From Floricoccus tropicus (GTDB lineage Bacteria; Bacillota; Bacilli; Lactobacillales; Streptococcaceae): DNA of 64,000 bases. Where the stretch lies: positions 62,001 to 126,000 of the forward strand of contig NZ_MKIR01000001.1 in NCBI RefSeq assembly GCF_001832905.1, given 5' to 3'. The position numbers and the translations under genes were made by a program. Below are positions 1-8,084 of the stretch, in pieces; positions within the stretch are counted from its first letter, which is position 1; the number at the start of each line of letters is the position of its first letter. The notes under the pieces are model-generated. The model saw nothing but the letters and a program-made list of their open reading frames with translations. It was not told the origin of the DNA and ran no database searches.

Positions 1-70
1 TGTCGTTGTGAATGATAACGATCACGGAGGATGTGCTCAAGTGATTGATGAATATTTATTGGTTGATTAA
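1..70 (+). CDS. 3' end of a truncated gene, possibly alpha/beta hydrolase
   Basis: An open frame runs in from the left edge and stops at TAA 68-70. Only 22 codons are visible; the peptide contains NDNDHGGCA followed by a short acidic tail. An Asp/Gly-rich run ending in HGG near the C-terminus is reminiscent of the catalytic-histidine segment of TAP-like alpha/beta hydrolases, but this is a guess from a few residues. A good terminator follows directly, which supports a real gene end. The product cannot be named from this window. Confidence 0.5.
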   Translation, partial: VVVNDNDHGGCAQVIDEYLLVD

Positions 71-86
71 AACATAATATTATGAG

Positions 87-118
87 AAAAAGTATGTCGC
101 ACGAAGACATACTTTTTT
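87..118 (+). terminator. Rho-independent terminator of the left-edge gene
   Basis: Twelve-base arms AAAAAGTATGTC and GACATACTTTTT flank a 7-base loop and end in a T run. It lies 17 bases after the stop codon and separates the partial gene from the trailer end of the CRISPR array. Confidence 0.85.
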
Positions 119-156
119 GTATTTTTTAATTTACACGTTAACTTTATAGGATCAGA

Positions 157-1775
157 ATCTTTCTTGAGATATTAAAAACATAGCACTAAAACGTGTCGTC
201 TGTTTGTTCATCTGTATCATCTGTTTTGGAAGCATTCAAGAAACATAGCACTAAAACACTGAATACCAGCTTTAGCATCGTTAGCATGTTTTGGAAGCAC
301 TCAATTTAACATAGCACTAAAACTAGCATTTTTATTATTAATATTTCTATTCTGTTTTGGAAGCATTCAATTTAACATAGCACTAAAACTACATTATAGC
401 GACATCATTCTTTTTAAAAGTTTTGGAAGCATTCAATTTAACATAGCACTAAAACAATCCAATCAGACCATTTATCAACTTTGAAGTTTTGGAAGCATTC
501 AATTTAACATAGCACTAAAACTATGAATGTAATATCATTACAGAAAAAGAAGTTTTGGAAGCATTCAATTTAACATAGCACTAAAACTGAAGAAGATGAA
601 GTATATCCTGCTCCTATGTTTTGGAAGCATTCAATTTAACATAGCACTAAAACTTCCAGGCTTCTATATCACACATATCAAGTGTTTTGGAAGCATTCAA
701 TTTAACATAGCACTAAAACTCGTAAAAATTATTAATATAGATGTCTATAGTTTTGGAAGCATTCAATTTAACATAGCACTAAAACTATTAGATATGTTTG
801 CTTGCTCTATTAGTCGTTTTGGAAGCATTCAATTTAACATAGCACTAAAACTCATATACTTTCATAAAATCAATTTTTAGCGTTTTGGAAGCATTCAATT
901 TAACATAGCACTAAAACATCTGCTTTGCGTGCATTGATGTGTTTTTTGTTTTGGAAGCATTCAATTTAACATAGCACTAAAACACCTGCTTACTGCTACA
1001 TCAAATGTCACAAGTTTTGGAAGCATTCAATTTAACATAGCACTAAAACTGTTACTGATAATTAGTTTAATCACTGCAAGTTTTGGAAGCATTCAATTTA
1101 ACATAGCACTAAAACATACTTAACGCATTAGAGACTACTACAACTGTTTTGGAAGCATTCAATTTAACATAGCACTAAAACTTGATATTAACATTTCATT
1201 TAACTTTTCTAGTTTTGGAAGCATTCAATTTAACATAGCACTAAAACCCCTTGTTTTGTATTTCGTCTAACGTATACGTTTTGGAAGCATTCAATTTAAC
1301 ATAGCACTAAAACGTAGTTCGTTGGATCAGAATTTAAAAGATTGTTTTGGAAGCATTCAATTTAACATAGCACTAAAACTTACAAATTTAGGTGTTAATT
1401 GGAATGGTGGTTTTGGAAGCATTCAATTTAACATAGCACTAAAACGTGCATGAATGCCTCTCCTATTTTCAACGTGTTTTGGAAGCATTCAATTTAACAT
1501 AGCACTAAAACTGAGAAGCAAAGAAATGAACTAGCAGACTAGTTTTGGAAGCATTCAATTTAACATAGCACTAAAACTACCTCGTGATTACCGATACAAG
1601 AGTGAGAGTTTTGGAAGCATTCAATTTAACATAGCACTAAAACACCTACCTTGCAACACTATCATTTTTAAATGTTTTGGAAGCATTCAATTTAACATAG
1701 CACTAAAACAAAAAGTTATAGATGTTCAAAACTTAAAATGTTTTGGAAGCATTCAATTTAACATAGCACTAAAAC
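157..1775 (-). CRISPR. Type II-A CRISPR array, 25 repeats and 24 spacers of 30 bp
   Basis: A 36-bp repeat starts every 66 bp from 288 to 1740, giving 23 regular copies. On the + strand it begins GTTTTGGAAGCATTC and ends AACATAGCACTAAAAC. Twenty-two appear identical; the copy at 288 has CAC for CAT. Two decayed copies lie further left: 223-257 is 35 bp with altered centre, and 157-192 keeps only its right half (about 177-192). All 24 spacers are 30 bp and none is duplicated. Decay at the left, the leader at the right and the tracrRNA match all show transcription on the minus strand. In crRNA sense the repeat starts GTTTTAGTGCTATG, as in S. pyogenes-type II-A arrays. The newest spacers should be those near 1740. 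Confidence 0.99.
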
Positions 1776-1891
1776 CTCGTAGAATTTTTCTTTGAGGTTT
1801 TTTAGCATGCTATTAACCCTAGCAAGGCTTCAAAATTCAATCTCCCATAGTTTTATTTAACTTATTATATCATAATATTGAACTAATTATA
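1776..1891 (-). promoter_or_regulatory. CRISPR leader with array promoter
   Basis: This is the stretch between the csn2 stop and the first repeat. Directly against the repeat the minus strand reads CTACGAG (1776-1782), the leader-anchoring motif known from S. pyogenes-like II-A loci, where Cas1-Cas2 inserts new spacers. An extended -10 box, TGA then TATAAT, lies at 1864-1872 on the minus strand and would start a precursor crRNA near 1857, leaving a leader RNA of about 80 nt. A second copy of the same -10 lies at 1886-1894, overlapping the csn2 stop codon. No convincing -35 is seen. Confidence 0.85.
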
Positions 1892-1906
1892 TCATAATAT
1901 TGAACT
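1864..1906 (-). repeat. Tandem 21-bp duplication covering csn2 tail and array promoter
   Basis: Two identical 21-bp units lie at 1864-1884 and 1886-1906, separated by one base. On the minus strand each begins AGTTCAATATTATG and ends in TATAAT. The upstream unit encodes the last codons of csn2 (Ser-Ile-Leu-stop) and the downstream unit supplies the array -10 box. The array promoter therefore looks like a copy of the csn2 3' end. Confidence 0.95.
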
Positions 1907-2557
1907 CATATAAAAATCATCATCTAACATGTATTGTGGAAATCCATACACTTTTCTTGGCTCAACAAGCAAGACTTTTCCTCCTAATAAAGACGAATGC
2001 CTTCTCAATTCTTCCATCTCATCTTTTGAAAAATAACATGATACATTAGTTAGTATAAGGAGTTCTTTATTTGGAAGAAATTTATATAAGTTAAGAATAT
2101 CAATTAGTTTTTCGTACAAACTTGTAGAGCTTTCATTTATTTTAACACCAAGTGACTTTATCAATTCTATATTAGTTATTTCATCAAATGATAAATCCAG
2201 AGGATATTCAATAATTTCATCAATTAATAAATTAGATATTTCATTTTTCAGTTGATGAATTTTGTTTCTAAGTTCCAAATTATCCTTAATTTGTCTATCA
2301 ATGTCACTATATATTGTTTTAAGAACACCAACATTATTAAGTTCAAAGTTTAATATATCATTAATAACTAATATTTTACTTGATTTAACCGCATTGTAAT
2401 TTTTATCGAAAAGTTTTAAATCCTGCTGATAATCATAATATTTAATATTTTCGATAAACTTGGCAAACACTTTGGTATTTTCAATTGAAAGTATTGTCCA
2501 AGAATCTATGTTTATTTTTTCGTCAAAGTAAATATAATTAAGATTCGTCAATGTCAT
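1892..2557 (-). CDS. csn2: Csn2, type II-A spacer acquisition protein
   Basis: The 221-residue protein is last in the cas operon and fits the usual size of the short Csn2 family, ring-forming tetramers that bind double-stranded DNA ends during spacer acquisition. The residues FNFELN-like core, a central helical stretch (about 85-110) and the C-terminal [12 protein letters not shown] strand followed by helices match the Csn2 plan. The ATG is preceded by AGGAGATA, and the gene overlaps cas2 by 20 bases, which suggests coupled translation. It defines the locus as subtype II-A. The last four codons lie in a duplicated segment that also forms the array promoter. Identification rests on position, size and general resemblance. 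Confidence 0.93.
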   Translation of the reverse strand: MTLTNLNYIYFDEKINIDSWTILSIENTKVFAKFIENIKYYDYQQDLKLFDKNYNAVKSSKILVINDILNFELNNVGVLKTIYSDIDRQIKDNLELRNKIHQLKNEISNLLIDEIIEYPLDLSFDEITNIELIKSLGVKINESSTSLYEKLIDILNLYKFLPNKELLILTNVSCYFSKDEMEELRRHSSLLGGKVLLVEPRKVYGFPQYMLDDDFYMSSIL

Positions 2558-2882
2558 TATCTCCTAAAAAAATTACTCTACTATCTGAATTTGCGACTGA
2601 ATCATCAAAGTCACCATGAAGATAAATCATTTTTGAGAATTGTTTCTCCGTAACAGTTAGGATAGTTATATTTCCTTTTGATGGATTATTCTTTTTCAAT
2701 CTTTTAATCAAGGCTTGTGCTGCAGTATTATTCAGTAATAATTTACTGTAAACTGAAAATTGATGCATTAAGAAACCTTCATCAATTAAATATTTTCTAA
2801 ATTTACGATAACATTTTCTATCTTCTACAGTTTCAGTGGGAAGATCAAACATTAAAATCATCCTCATATATCTATAACTCAT
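2538..2882 (-). CDS. cas2: Cas2, spacer integration subunit
   Basis: The 114-residue protein starts [15 protein letters not shown], the characteristic start of streptococcal II-A Cas2. It continues with [18 protein letters not shown] and ends with [10 protein letters not shown], both conserved in the subtype. Cas2 dimers bridge two Cas1 dimers in the integrase. The frame is open further upstream, to 2915, but the ATG at 2882 is preferred because it matches the family start. With it the gene overlaps the end of cas1 by 11 bases and the start of csn2 by 20, so cas1, cas2 and csn2 form one coupled unit. Confidence 0.96.
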   Translation of the reverse strand: MSYRYMRMILMFDLPTETVEDRKCYRKFRKYLIDEGFLMHQFSVYSKLLLNNTAAQALIKRLKKNNPSKGNITILTVTEKQFSKMIYLHGDFDDSVANSDSRVIFLGDNDIDES

Positions 2883-3744
2883 AATAAAATTCAGGGATAT
2901 TGAAAGTTTCTCCATTTAAATTAGAAATTACTTTTTTTGTATAGTCACTAATTATATTCGTTAAATACATATCGCTTTTCTTATAAAAATATGTTTCAGA
3001 AAACATATCAAATAAATTTCGCTTTATTTGCTTAAATGGTTTATCTCTGTTTTTATATACAATATCATCAACTATTACTCTAAAAGGTTCCATAATATCA
3101 CTTGCAAAATTAAAGTCATTAAATTGATTACTATGTTTAAGTCCAAATTGTGTTAAGCAACCGGCTTTAGTTATTTCACGCGCAAAAATTGACATTAAAA
3201 GCGTATAGCCGTAGTCTAATCCTGCATTAATATCTGACACATCATCACGAGTAAATTTAGTTCCAAATAATGCATTAAAATAAGTTCTAGCAGAATGACC
3301 TTCTCGATTTGTTGGATCATAAGGCTCCAAATCCTTAGCAAAGGCTAAAAGATTTGAAGCTTTATCTTCCATATAATTTTTAGTTAGGTGACTACTTTGG
3401 TTAACGATTTTTTGACGAATTATTTCAGTCCATAAATTGACTTTATCATCTATATTCCATCCAACTTGCTTACTTAACTGTAAACTACTATCATGTCGTG
3501 CATAGTATGGTGTCAGCATAGATTTTGGTAATCTTTTATCGTCACAAAAAATTACTAATACACCTTCATCTACTAATCTTTTTAAAAGCATGGTTGTAAT
3601 AACAATATCTGTTGTTTCACAAATTAATACATCAATTTCTGAAAGGTGAATCAACTCTTGGCTTGAAGAGCTACGATATATTAAATGATTATTTTTATAG
3701 GATAGTTTACTGTGTGAATTTACTACTACTGTTCTCCATCCCAT
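2872..3744 (-). CDS. cas1: Cas1 integrase, type II-A
   Basis: The 290-residue protein has the Cas1 beta-rich N-domain and helical C-domain. The metal-binding residues are visible: Glu148 in NREGHSA, His204 in LKHSNQ and Glu219 in DIMEPFR, matching E149, H205 and E220 of the S. pyogenes enzyme. With Cas2 it inserts spacers at the leader-repeat junction. The gene begins 4 bases after the cas9 stop and overlaps cas2. Nothing suggests damage, and with an intact leader motif the locus looks able to acquire spacers. Confidence 0.97.
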   Translation of the reverse strand: MGWRTVVVNSHSKLSYKNNHLIYRSSSSQELIHLSEIDVLICETTDIVITTMLLKRLVDEGVLVIFCDDKRLPKSMLTPYYARHDSSLQLSKQVGWNIDDKVNLWTEIIRQKIVNQSSHLTKNYMEDKASNLLAFAKDLEPYDPTNREGHSARTYFNALFGTKFTRDDVSDINAGLDYGYTLLMSIFAREITKAGCLTQFGLKHSNQFNDFNFASDIMEPFRVIVDDIVYKNRDKPFKQIKRNLFDMFSETYFYKKSDMYLTNIISDYTKKVISNLNGETFNIPEFYYEL

Positions 3745-3748
3745 ATAT

Positions 3749-6700
3749 TTAATCTTCTTTCTTGTCTAAATTTCTTCTTGATTCGTACAGACCAGTTATT
3801 GAATAATCTATTATTGTTGACTTCAACAACTCATTTACTGATTGATATCTTAATCTATCTAATTTTATATCTTTACCAAAAAATTTAAATCCAGTCGATA
3901 CTCCTGATTTACAAAAAGCTAACAAATTAATAAACGATTCACATAATAATCTGATTTCGCTCTCTTTATTTGTAATATAAATTTTTTCTAAATCTTTTAT
4001 TACAGTGGGTTTTAATATATATTTCTCAGAAAATTTAATAATTACATCAAACAATTCATCAAATTGATATCTGAAATTTTTTAAATACTCTTCATTTTCT
4101 TCGGAATCTTTTTTACAATACTCTTTTGCCTTATATAAAAGAGTGATAATATTTTCAGGCAATATCAACTGATTGGCTTTATGTGCTTCAATTGAACTTG
4201 CAAGATATCTTTTACGTCCATCCTCAAACATATACAAAGAGTACTTAGGTAATTTAGTTAGTACTTTTGCATTAACATATCCTGAATTTATTAAGTAAGA
4301 TTCCATATTCTTTTCAAAAATATTTTTTTCAGAAATATTGATATTTACAATTTCCAACTTAAATTTATCTTTTTTCACTGTATGACTTATTACGATAGAG
4401 TATGCACATCTTGGACTTCCATAGCCACCATATTTTTTGGGATCTAAATTATTCTTCAAATTGCGATACTTGTTTTTTTCTTTTCTAATCTTAGGATTCT
4501 CATCCCAAAATTCTCCGCTCTGAATCTCAAGTTTTTTAGTTATATTCATCTGATGACTTCCCAATACTTTTTTAATGGTTGGGATATCAGTTGAACCATT
4601 CCATAATATTTCCCCATCATCATTTATAATTGGTTCATTACTTGAGAAAAAGAGCATTAAATTACTATTTAATTTTTTCCTATAAGTAGCCTTATCAGGA
4701 CCTTTATATGATGATTTTTTAAATTCACCATATACAAAATTGGATTTTAAGTTTGGATAGACTTTTAATATTGTTGTTCCAACAACGCTGTTAAGATATG
4801 CATCATGGGCATGGTGCATATCATTAAGCTCTCTTATTTTATAAATACCAAATTGTTTTCTAAATTGACTAGTTAATGCAGATTTCAATGTAATAATATT
4901 AACAGCTTCATATTCATCAACTTTTTCATTATTTTCATTCAGATTAAAGTAACTATACAAAATTGCCGCAACATTTTTTGTAATCTGGCGAGTTTCAACA
5001 AGCTGTCTATTAATAAATATTTCCTTATCTTGTTGGCTTAGACTACCTTTAGTCAAATTTGCAAGCTTTCTATCACTTAATAATCCAGCTTTATTTAGTC
5101 TATACCATTCAATAGACATTTTCTTAATAACATCTTCACTTGGCAGGTTATCAGATTTTCCTGTATTTGAGCGAGAACTTGTAAGCACCCTATTGTCAAT
5201 AGAATTATCAGTAATAAAGCTTTGTGGAATAATATGGTCAATATGATAATTTGAAAGATTATGTATATCTAAATCTTTACCAGTATAAATATCTTTACCA
5301 TTCTGCATATAATATAGATAAATTTTATCATTACGATAATCGGTATAATTAGGATTAATCTTTTCAGCATCTTTCCCTAATTCTTTTAAACCATCTTTTA
5401 TTTTCTTTTCACGAGTTTTTGAGAGTCTAGTCCCTTGGTCAGTTGTTTGGTCTTCACGCGCCATTTCAATAACAATATTTTTAGGCTTTCTCCCCATCAC
5501 TCTTACAAGTTCCTCAACAATATATAAAGATTGTAAAATACCTTTTTTTATAGCTGGAGATCCTGCCAATGAATCTACGGTATTTTTGAAACTTGAAAAG
5601 TCATTTTTCAACTGCTGATCTGTGATTTCTTTCTTAAACGATAATTTATCATCATTTATTAATTGCATAAAGTTTCTATGTGCAGAATCATCCTCTAAAA
5701 AATCTAAAATTGTTTTTTGGGTATCTTTGTCATAAATTCCATCAATCAATCTACGAGAAAGTCTCCCCCAACCAGTATAGTGTTTTCGAGAAAGCTTATT
5801 TACTGTGGTCTCTCCAATAATATCAGCATATTTGTTTAATTGCTGTTTAATCATCTTTCTGTCTTCAAATACTGTCAAAATTTTAACAATATCTTCTAGC
5901 ATCTCTTCGTAATCCTCGTTATCAAGGATGTTCCTAGATATACCATTATTGGTTAAGTCAATGTATGTTGAAAAAGATGCATTGAAATTTTTATCAATTC
6001 CACTTTCTATTGAGACATCAGCATATTTAAACTCATCTTCTATACATTTAATAAGCTGTTTACTACTTACCTTTTTGCTATTTTTAAATAGTGTGTTAAA
6101 AATAACTTTCTTTTGCTTAGTATCTAACCATTGGGGTTCAGAAAAACCACTTGCGATAAATTTAACTTTTGTTAATTCATTAAATACAGTATATTTTTCA
6201 TATAAAAGTGAATGTTTTGGAAGTACCTTTTCTTTAGGAAGATAGGTATCAAAATTAGTCATTTTTTCAATGAATCTAGTTGCTGAAGTTGCTTCATCAA
6301 CTATTTCCTTAAAATTCCAGGGTCTAACAGGCTCATCAGATTTTCTTTCAATCCATGAAAAATCTGAATTATTATTTTTTCCAAGTGGACCTACATAGTA
6401 TGGGATACGAAATTCAAGTATTTGCAGGATTTTATCTTTATTTTCTAATAAAAATGGATAAAATTTACCTTGTCTCTCTATTATTTTTTCGACTTCTCTC
6501 ATATGAAGTTGATGAGGAATTACTCCATTATCGTAAGTTCTTTGTTTACGCAAGAAAGTTTCATTATCAATTTTTTTTATAAATTTATCTGCATTATCTA
6601 ATTTTTCAATATTTTTTTTGATAAATGAATAAAAATCTGGTTCTTTTATTCCACCATTAATGTATCCCGCATATCCTTGTTTTGATTCATCTCTAAAAAC

Positions 6701-7825
6701 TTCAAAATATTGTTCAGGTAAACTTTCTTTAATAAATTTCTTAAAATCTGCTAGATCCTTGCTGTGCTCCCTATACCTTTCAACCATACTTGAAGATATT
6801 AAAGCTTCTGAATCTGAATTTTCAGTTGATAAAATATTTGAAAGTTCAATAGAATCAAATGATTTTTGAGCAGAATTAAAAATATCTAAATATTCATCTC
6901 CGATTAAAGAAATAAGATTTTCTAAATCTTCCTCGTATGTATCTTTAGTTAATTGTAATTTTGCATCCTCAGAATTCTCCAATAGCATTTTAAAGTTAGC
7001 TTGGTTTCCAATTATTAATTTAAGAAAATTATGAAATTCTCTATTTTTCTTCTGAGTTGGGAATAAAGAGAGAACATTTTCCACTTTTCTTGCTCTAGAT
7101 ATTTTTTCAGTAAGATATGCTTCAACATCTGTTGATTCATCAACTGGATTGAAGTATGAGCCATCAGGTTGTAATGAAAATAGTTCATTATATTCACTTA
7201 AGAATTCTTTGAATGCTGATGCAACATTTGAGTTTTCTGGATTAAATTTACCCTCAATTAAAAAATGTCCACGGTATTTAATTGCATGATGAATAGCCAG
7301 ATATACTAGACGTAAATCAGCTTTCCCATCTTTATCAAATCCAAAAAGATTCCTCTCTCCATCAACAAGTGACTTACGCAAATGATAAATGGTCGGATAA
7401 TCCTTATAATATTGACTCTCTTCATTAGGAGTAGGAAATAAAGGATGTTTTTCCTTGATACTTTTGTCTTCAATTTGATAGAAACTTTCAATCATTCTTC
7501 CAAAAAAGTTTCTATCATTTTTTTCAATTTCAGAAGAAAATATTTCTTGTAAATATGATATTCTATTTGCTCTTCTTTCAAGTCTACGCCCCGTAGTTCT
7601 ATACAATCTTCTATTTTCAGCTGTTTTAGCAGAATCAAATAGTCTGACGCCCCAAAAGTTTTTCTTTAAATATTTAACATCTGTATTCCCTGAAATTTTC
7701 ATTCTTTTTCTAGGAATTGTATAATCATCATTCATCACAGCCCAACCAACTGAATTTGTACCTATATCTAGCCCAATAGTATAGTCTTTTGCTGAATCCA
7801 ATTTTGTTTCATTTTTCTTTGTCAT
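3749..7825 (-). CDS. cas9: Cas9, RNA-guided DNA endonuclease (type II-A)
   Basis: The 1358-residue protein is close in length to S. pyogenes Cas9 (1368). The RuvC residues are present: Asp20 in IGLDIGTNS, Glu787 in IVIEMARE, and His1005 and Asp1008 in HHAHDAYLN. The HNH residue is His864 in [10 protein letters not shown]. The arginine-rich bridge helix ([14 protein letters not shown]) follows RuvC-I. Near the C-terminus DRLRYQS aligns with the S. pyogenes DRKRYTS, keeping the two PAM-reading arginines (here 1324 and 1326), so an NGG-like PAM is inferred. RBS AAGGAG precedes the ATG. The extra 13-residue lysine-rich N-terminus before DYTIGLDIG is ordinary. The enzyme appears fully active. Confidence 0.99.
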   Translation of the reverse strand: MTKKNETKLDSAKDYTIGLDIGTNSVGWAVMNDDYTIPRKRMKISGNTDVKYLKKNFWGVRLFDSAKTAENRRLYRTTGRRLERRANRISYLQEIFSSEIEKNDRNFFGRMIESFYQIEDKSIKEKHPLFPTPNEESQYYKDYPTIYHLRKSLVDGERNLFGFDKDGKADLRLVYLAIHHAIKYRGHFLIEGKFNPENSNVASAFKEFLSEYNELFSLQPDGSYFNPVDESTDVEAYLTEKISRARKVENVLSLFPTQKKNREFHNFLKLIIGNQANFKMLLENSEDAKLQLTKDTYEEDLENLISLIGDEYLDIFNSAQKSFDSIELSNILSTENSDSEALISSSMVERYREHSKDLADFKKFIKESLPEQYFEVFRDESKQGYAGYINGGIKEPDFYSFIKKNIEKLDNADKFIKKIDNETFLRKQRTYDNGVIPHQLHMREVEKIIERQGKFYPFLLENKDKILQILEFRIPYYVGPLGKNNNSDFSWIERKSDEPVRPWNFKEIVDEATSATRFIEKMTNFDTYLPKEKVLPKHSLLYEKYTVFNELTKVKFIASGFSEPQWLDTKQKKVIFNTLFKNSKKVSSKQLIKCIEDEFKYADVSIESGIDKNFNASFSTYIDLTNNGISRNILDNEDYEEMLEDIVKILTVFEDRKMIKQQLNKYADIIGETTVNKLSRKHYTGWGRLSRRLIDGIYDKDTQKTILDFLEDDSAHRNFMQLINDDKLSFKKEITDQQLKNDFSSFKNTVDSLAGSPAIKKGILQSLYIVEELVRVMGRKPKNIVIEMAREDQTTDQGTRLSKTREKKIKDGLKELGKDAEKINPNYTDYRNDKIYLYYMQNGKDIYTGKDLDIHNLSNYHIDHIIPQSFITDNSIDNRVLTSSRSNTGKSDNLPSEDVIKKMSIEWYRLNKAGLLSDRKLANLTKGSLSQQDKEIFINRQLVETRQITKNVAAILYSYFNLNENNEKVDEYEAVNIITLKSALTSQFRKQFGIYKIRELNDMHHAHDAYLNSVVGTTILKVYPNLKSNFVYGEFKKSSYKGPDKATYRKKLNSNLMLFFSSNEPIINDDGEILWNGSTDIPTIKKVLGSHQMNITKKLEIQSGEFWDENPKIRKEKNKYRNLKNNLDPKKYGGYGSPRCAYSIVISHTVKKDKFKLEIVNINISEKNIFEKNMESYLINSGYVNAKVLTKLPKYSLYMFEDGRKRYLASSIEAHKANQLILPENIITLLYKAKEYCKKDSEENEEYLKNFRYQFDELFDVIIKFSEKYILKPTVIKDLEKIYITNKESEIRLLCESFINLLAFCKSGVSTGFKFFGKDIKLDRLRYQSVNELLKSTIIDYSITGLYESRRNLDKKED

Positions 7826-7854
7826 ACAACTCTCCTTGTGATATTTATATTTAT

Positions 7855-7863
7855 ATTATATCA
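7855..7863 (-). promoter_or_regulatory. Extended -10 promoter of the cas operon
   Basis: On the minus strand TGA then TATAAT lies 30 bases upstream of the cas9 ATG. The -35 region is weak, as is common with extended -10 promoters. It would drive cas9-cas1-cas2-csn2. Confidence 0.7.
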
Positions 7864-7885
7864 GTAAATTCTTCAAAATAAAGCG

Positions 7886-7913
7886 TTTACAAATATAATT
7901 TTTATGATATAAT
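7886..7913 (+). promoter_or_regulatory. tracrRNA promoter
   Basis: TTTACA (7886-7891) and TATAAT (7908-7913) are 16 bp apart, with a TGA extension before the -10. Transcription would start near 7920, just before the anti-repeat. The -35 overlaps a cre-like sequence with imperfect match to the CcpA consensus. Confidence 0.85.
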
Positions 7914-7919
7914 AAGTTT

Positions 7920-8019
7920 GTTAATAAAAATATTGGAAGTATTCGAATTAACATAGCGAGTTAAAATAAGGTTTATCCGTATTCAACTTTCAAAGTATGC
8001 CTGTCTCGGGCATTTTTTT
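7920..8019 (+). ncRNA. tracrRNA
   Basis: The anti-repeat at about 7932-7967 (TTGGAAGTATTCGAATTAAC, then ATAGCGAGTTAAAAT) is nearly the same as the + strand repeat, so its RNA can pair with the crRNA repeat and be cut by RNase III. The Cas9-binding part follows: the nexus AAGGTTTATCCGT, a small hairpin AACTTTCAAAGT, and a final hairpin ATGCC-TGTCTC-GGGCAT running into seven T's, which is also the terminator. The order is the same as in the S. pyogenes tracrRNA. It reads opposite to cas9, as in that species. About 100 nt is expected; the exact 5' end is inferred from the promoter. Confidence 0.95.
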
Positions 8020-8038
8020 ATTGTATAAATTCTATTAT

Positions 8039-8069
8039 AAGACCCATCAAATTTTAATTGATGGGTCTT
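8039..8069 (-). terminator. Terminator hairpin between tracrRNA and ppk
   Basis: Twelve-base perfect arms AAGACCCATCAA and TTGATGGGTCTT flank a 7-base loop. It lies just beyond the ppk stop, so it most likely ends ppk transcription, although the longer T run is on the + strand side. Confidence 0.7.
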
Positions 8070-8084
8070 TTCATATTCCGTTTA

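Noticed and set aside
596-880. Open frame of 94 codons on the + strand with a repeated peptide
   Set aside because: It lies wholly inside the CRISPR array; the peptide repeat simply reflects the 36-bp repeats.
5928-6245. Open frame of 105 codons antisense to cas9
   Set aside because: No RBS or family match; it is the shadow of an AT-rich coding strand. The same holds for the frames at 6355 and 6660.
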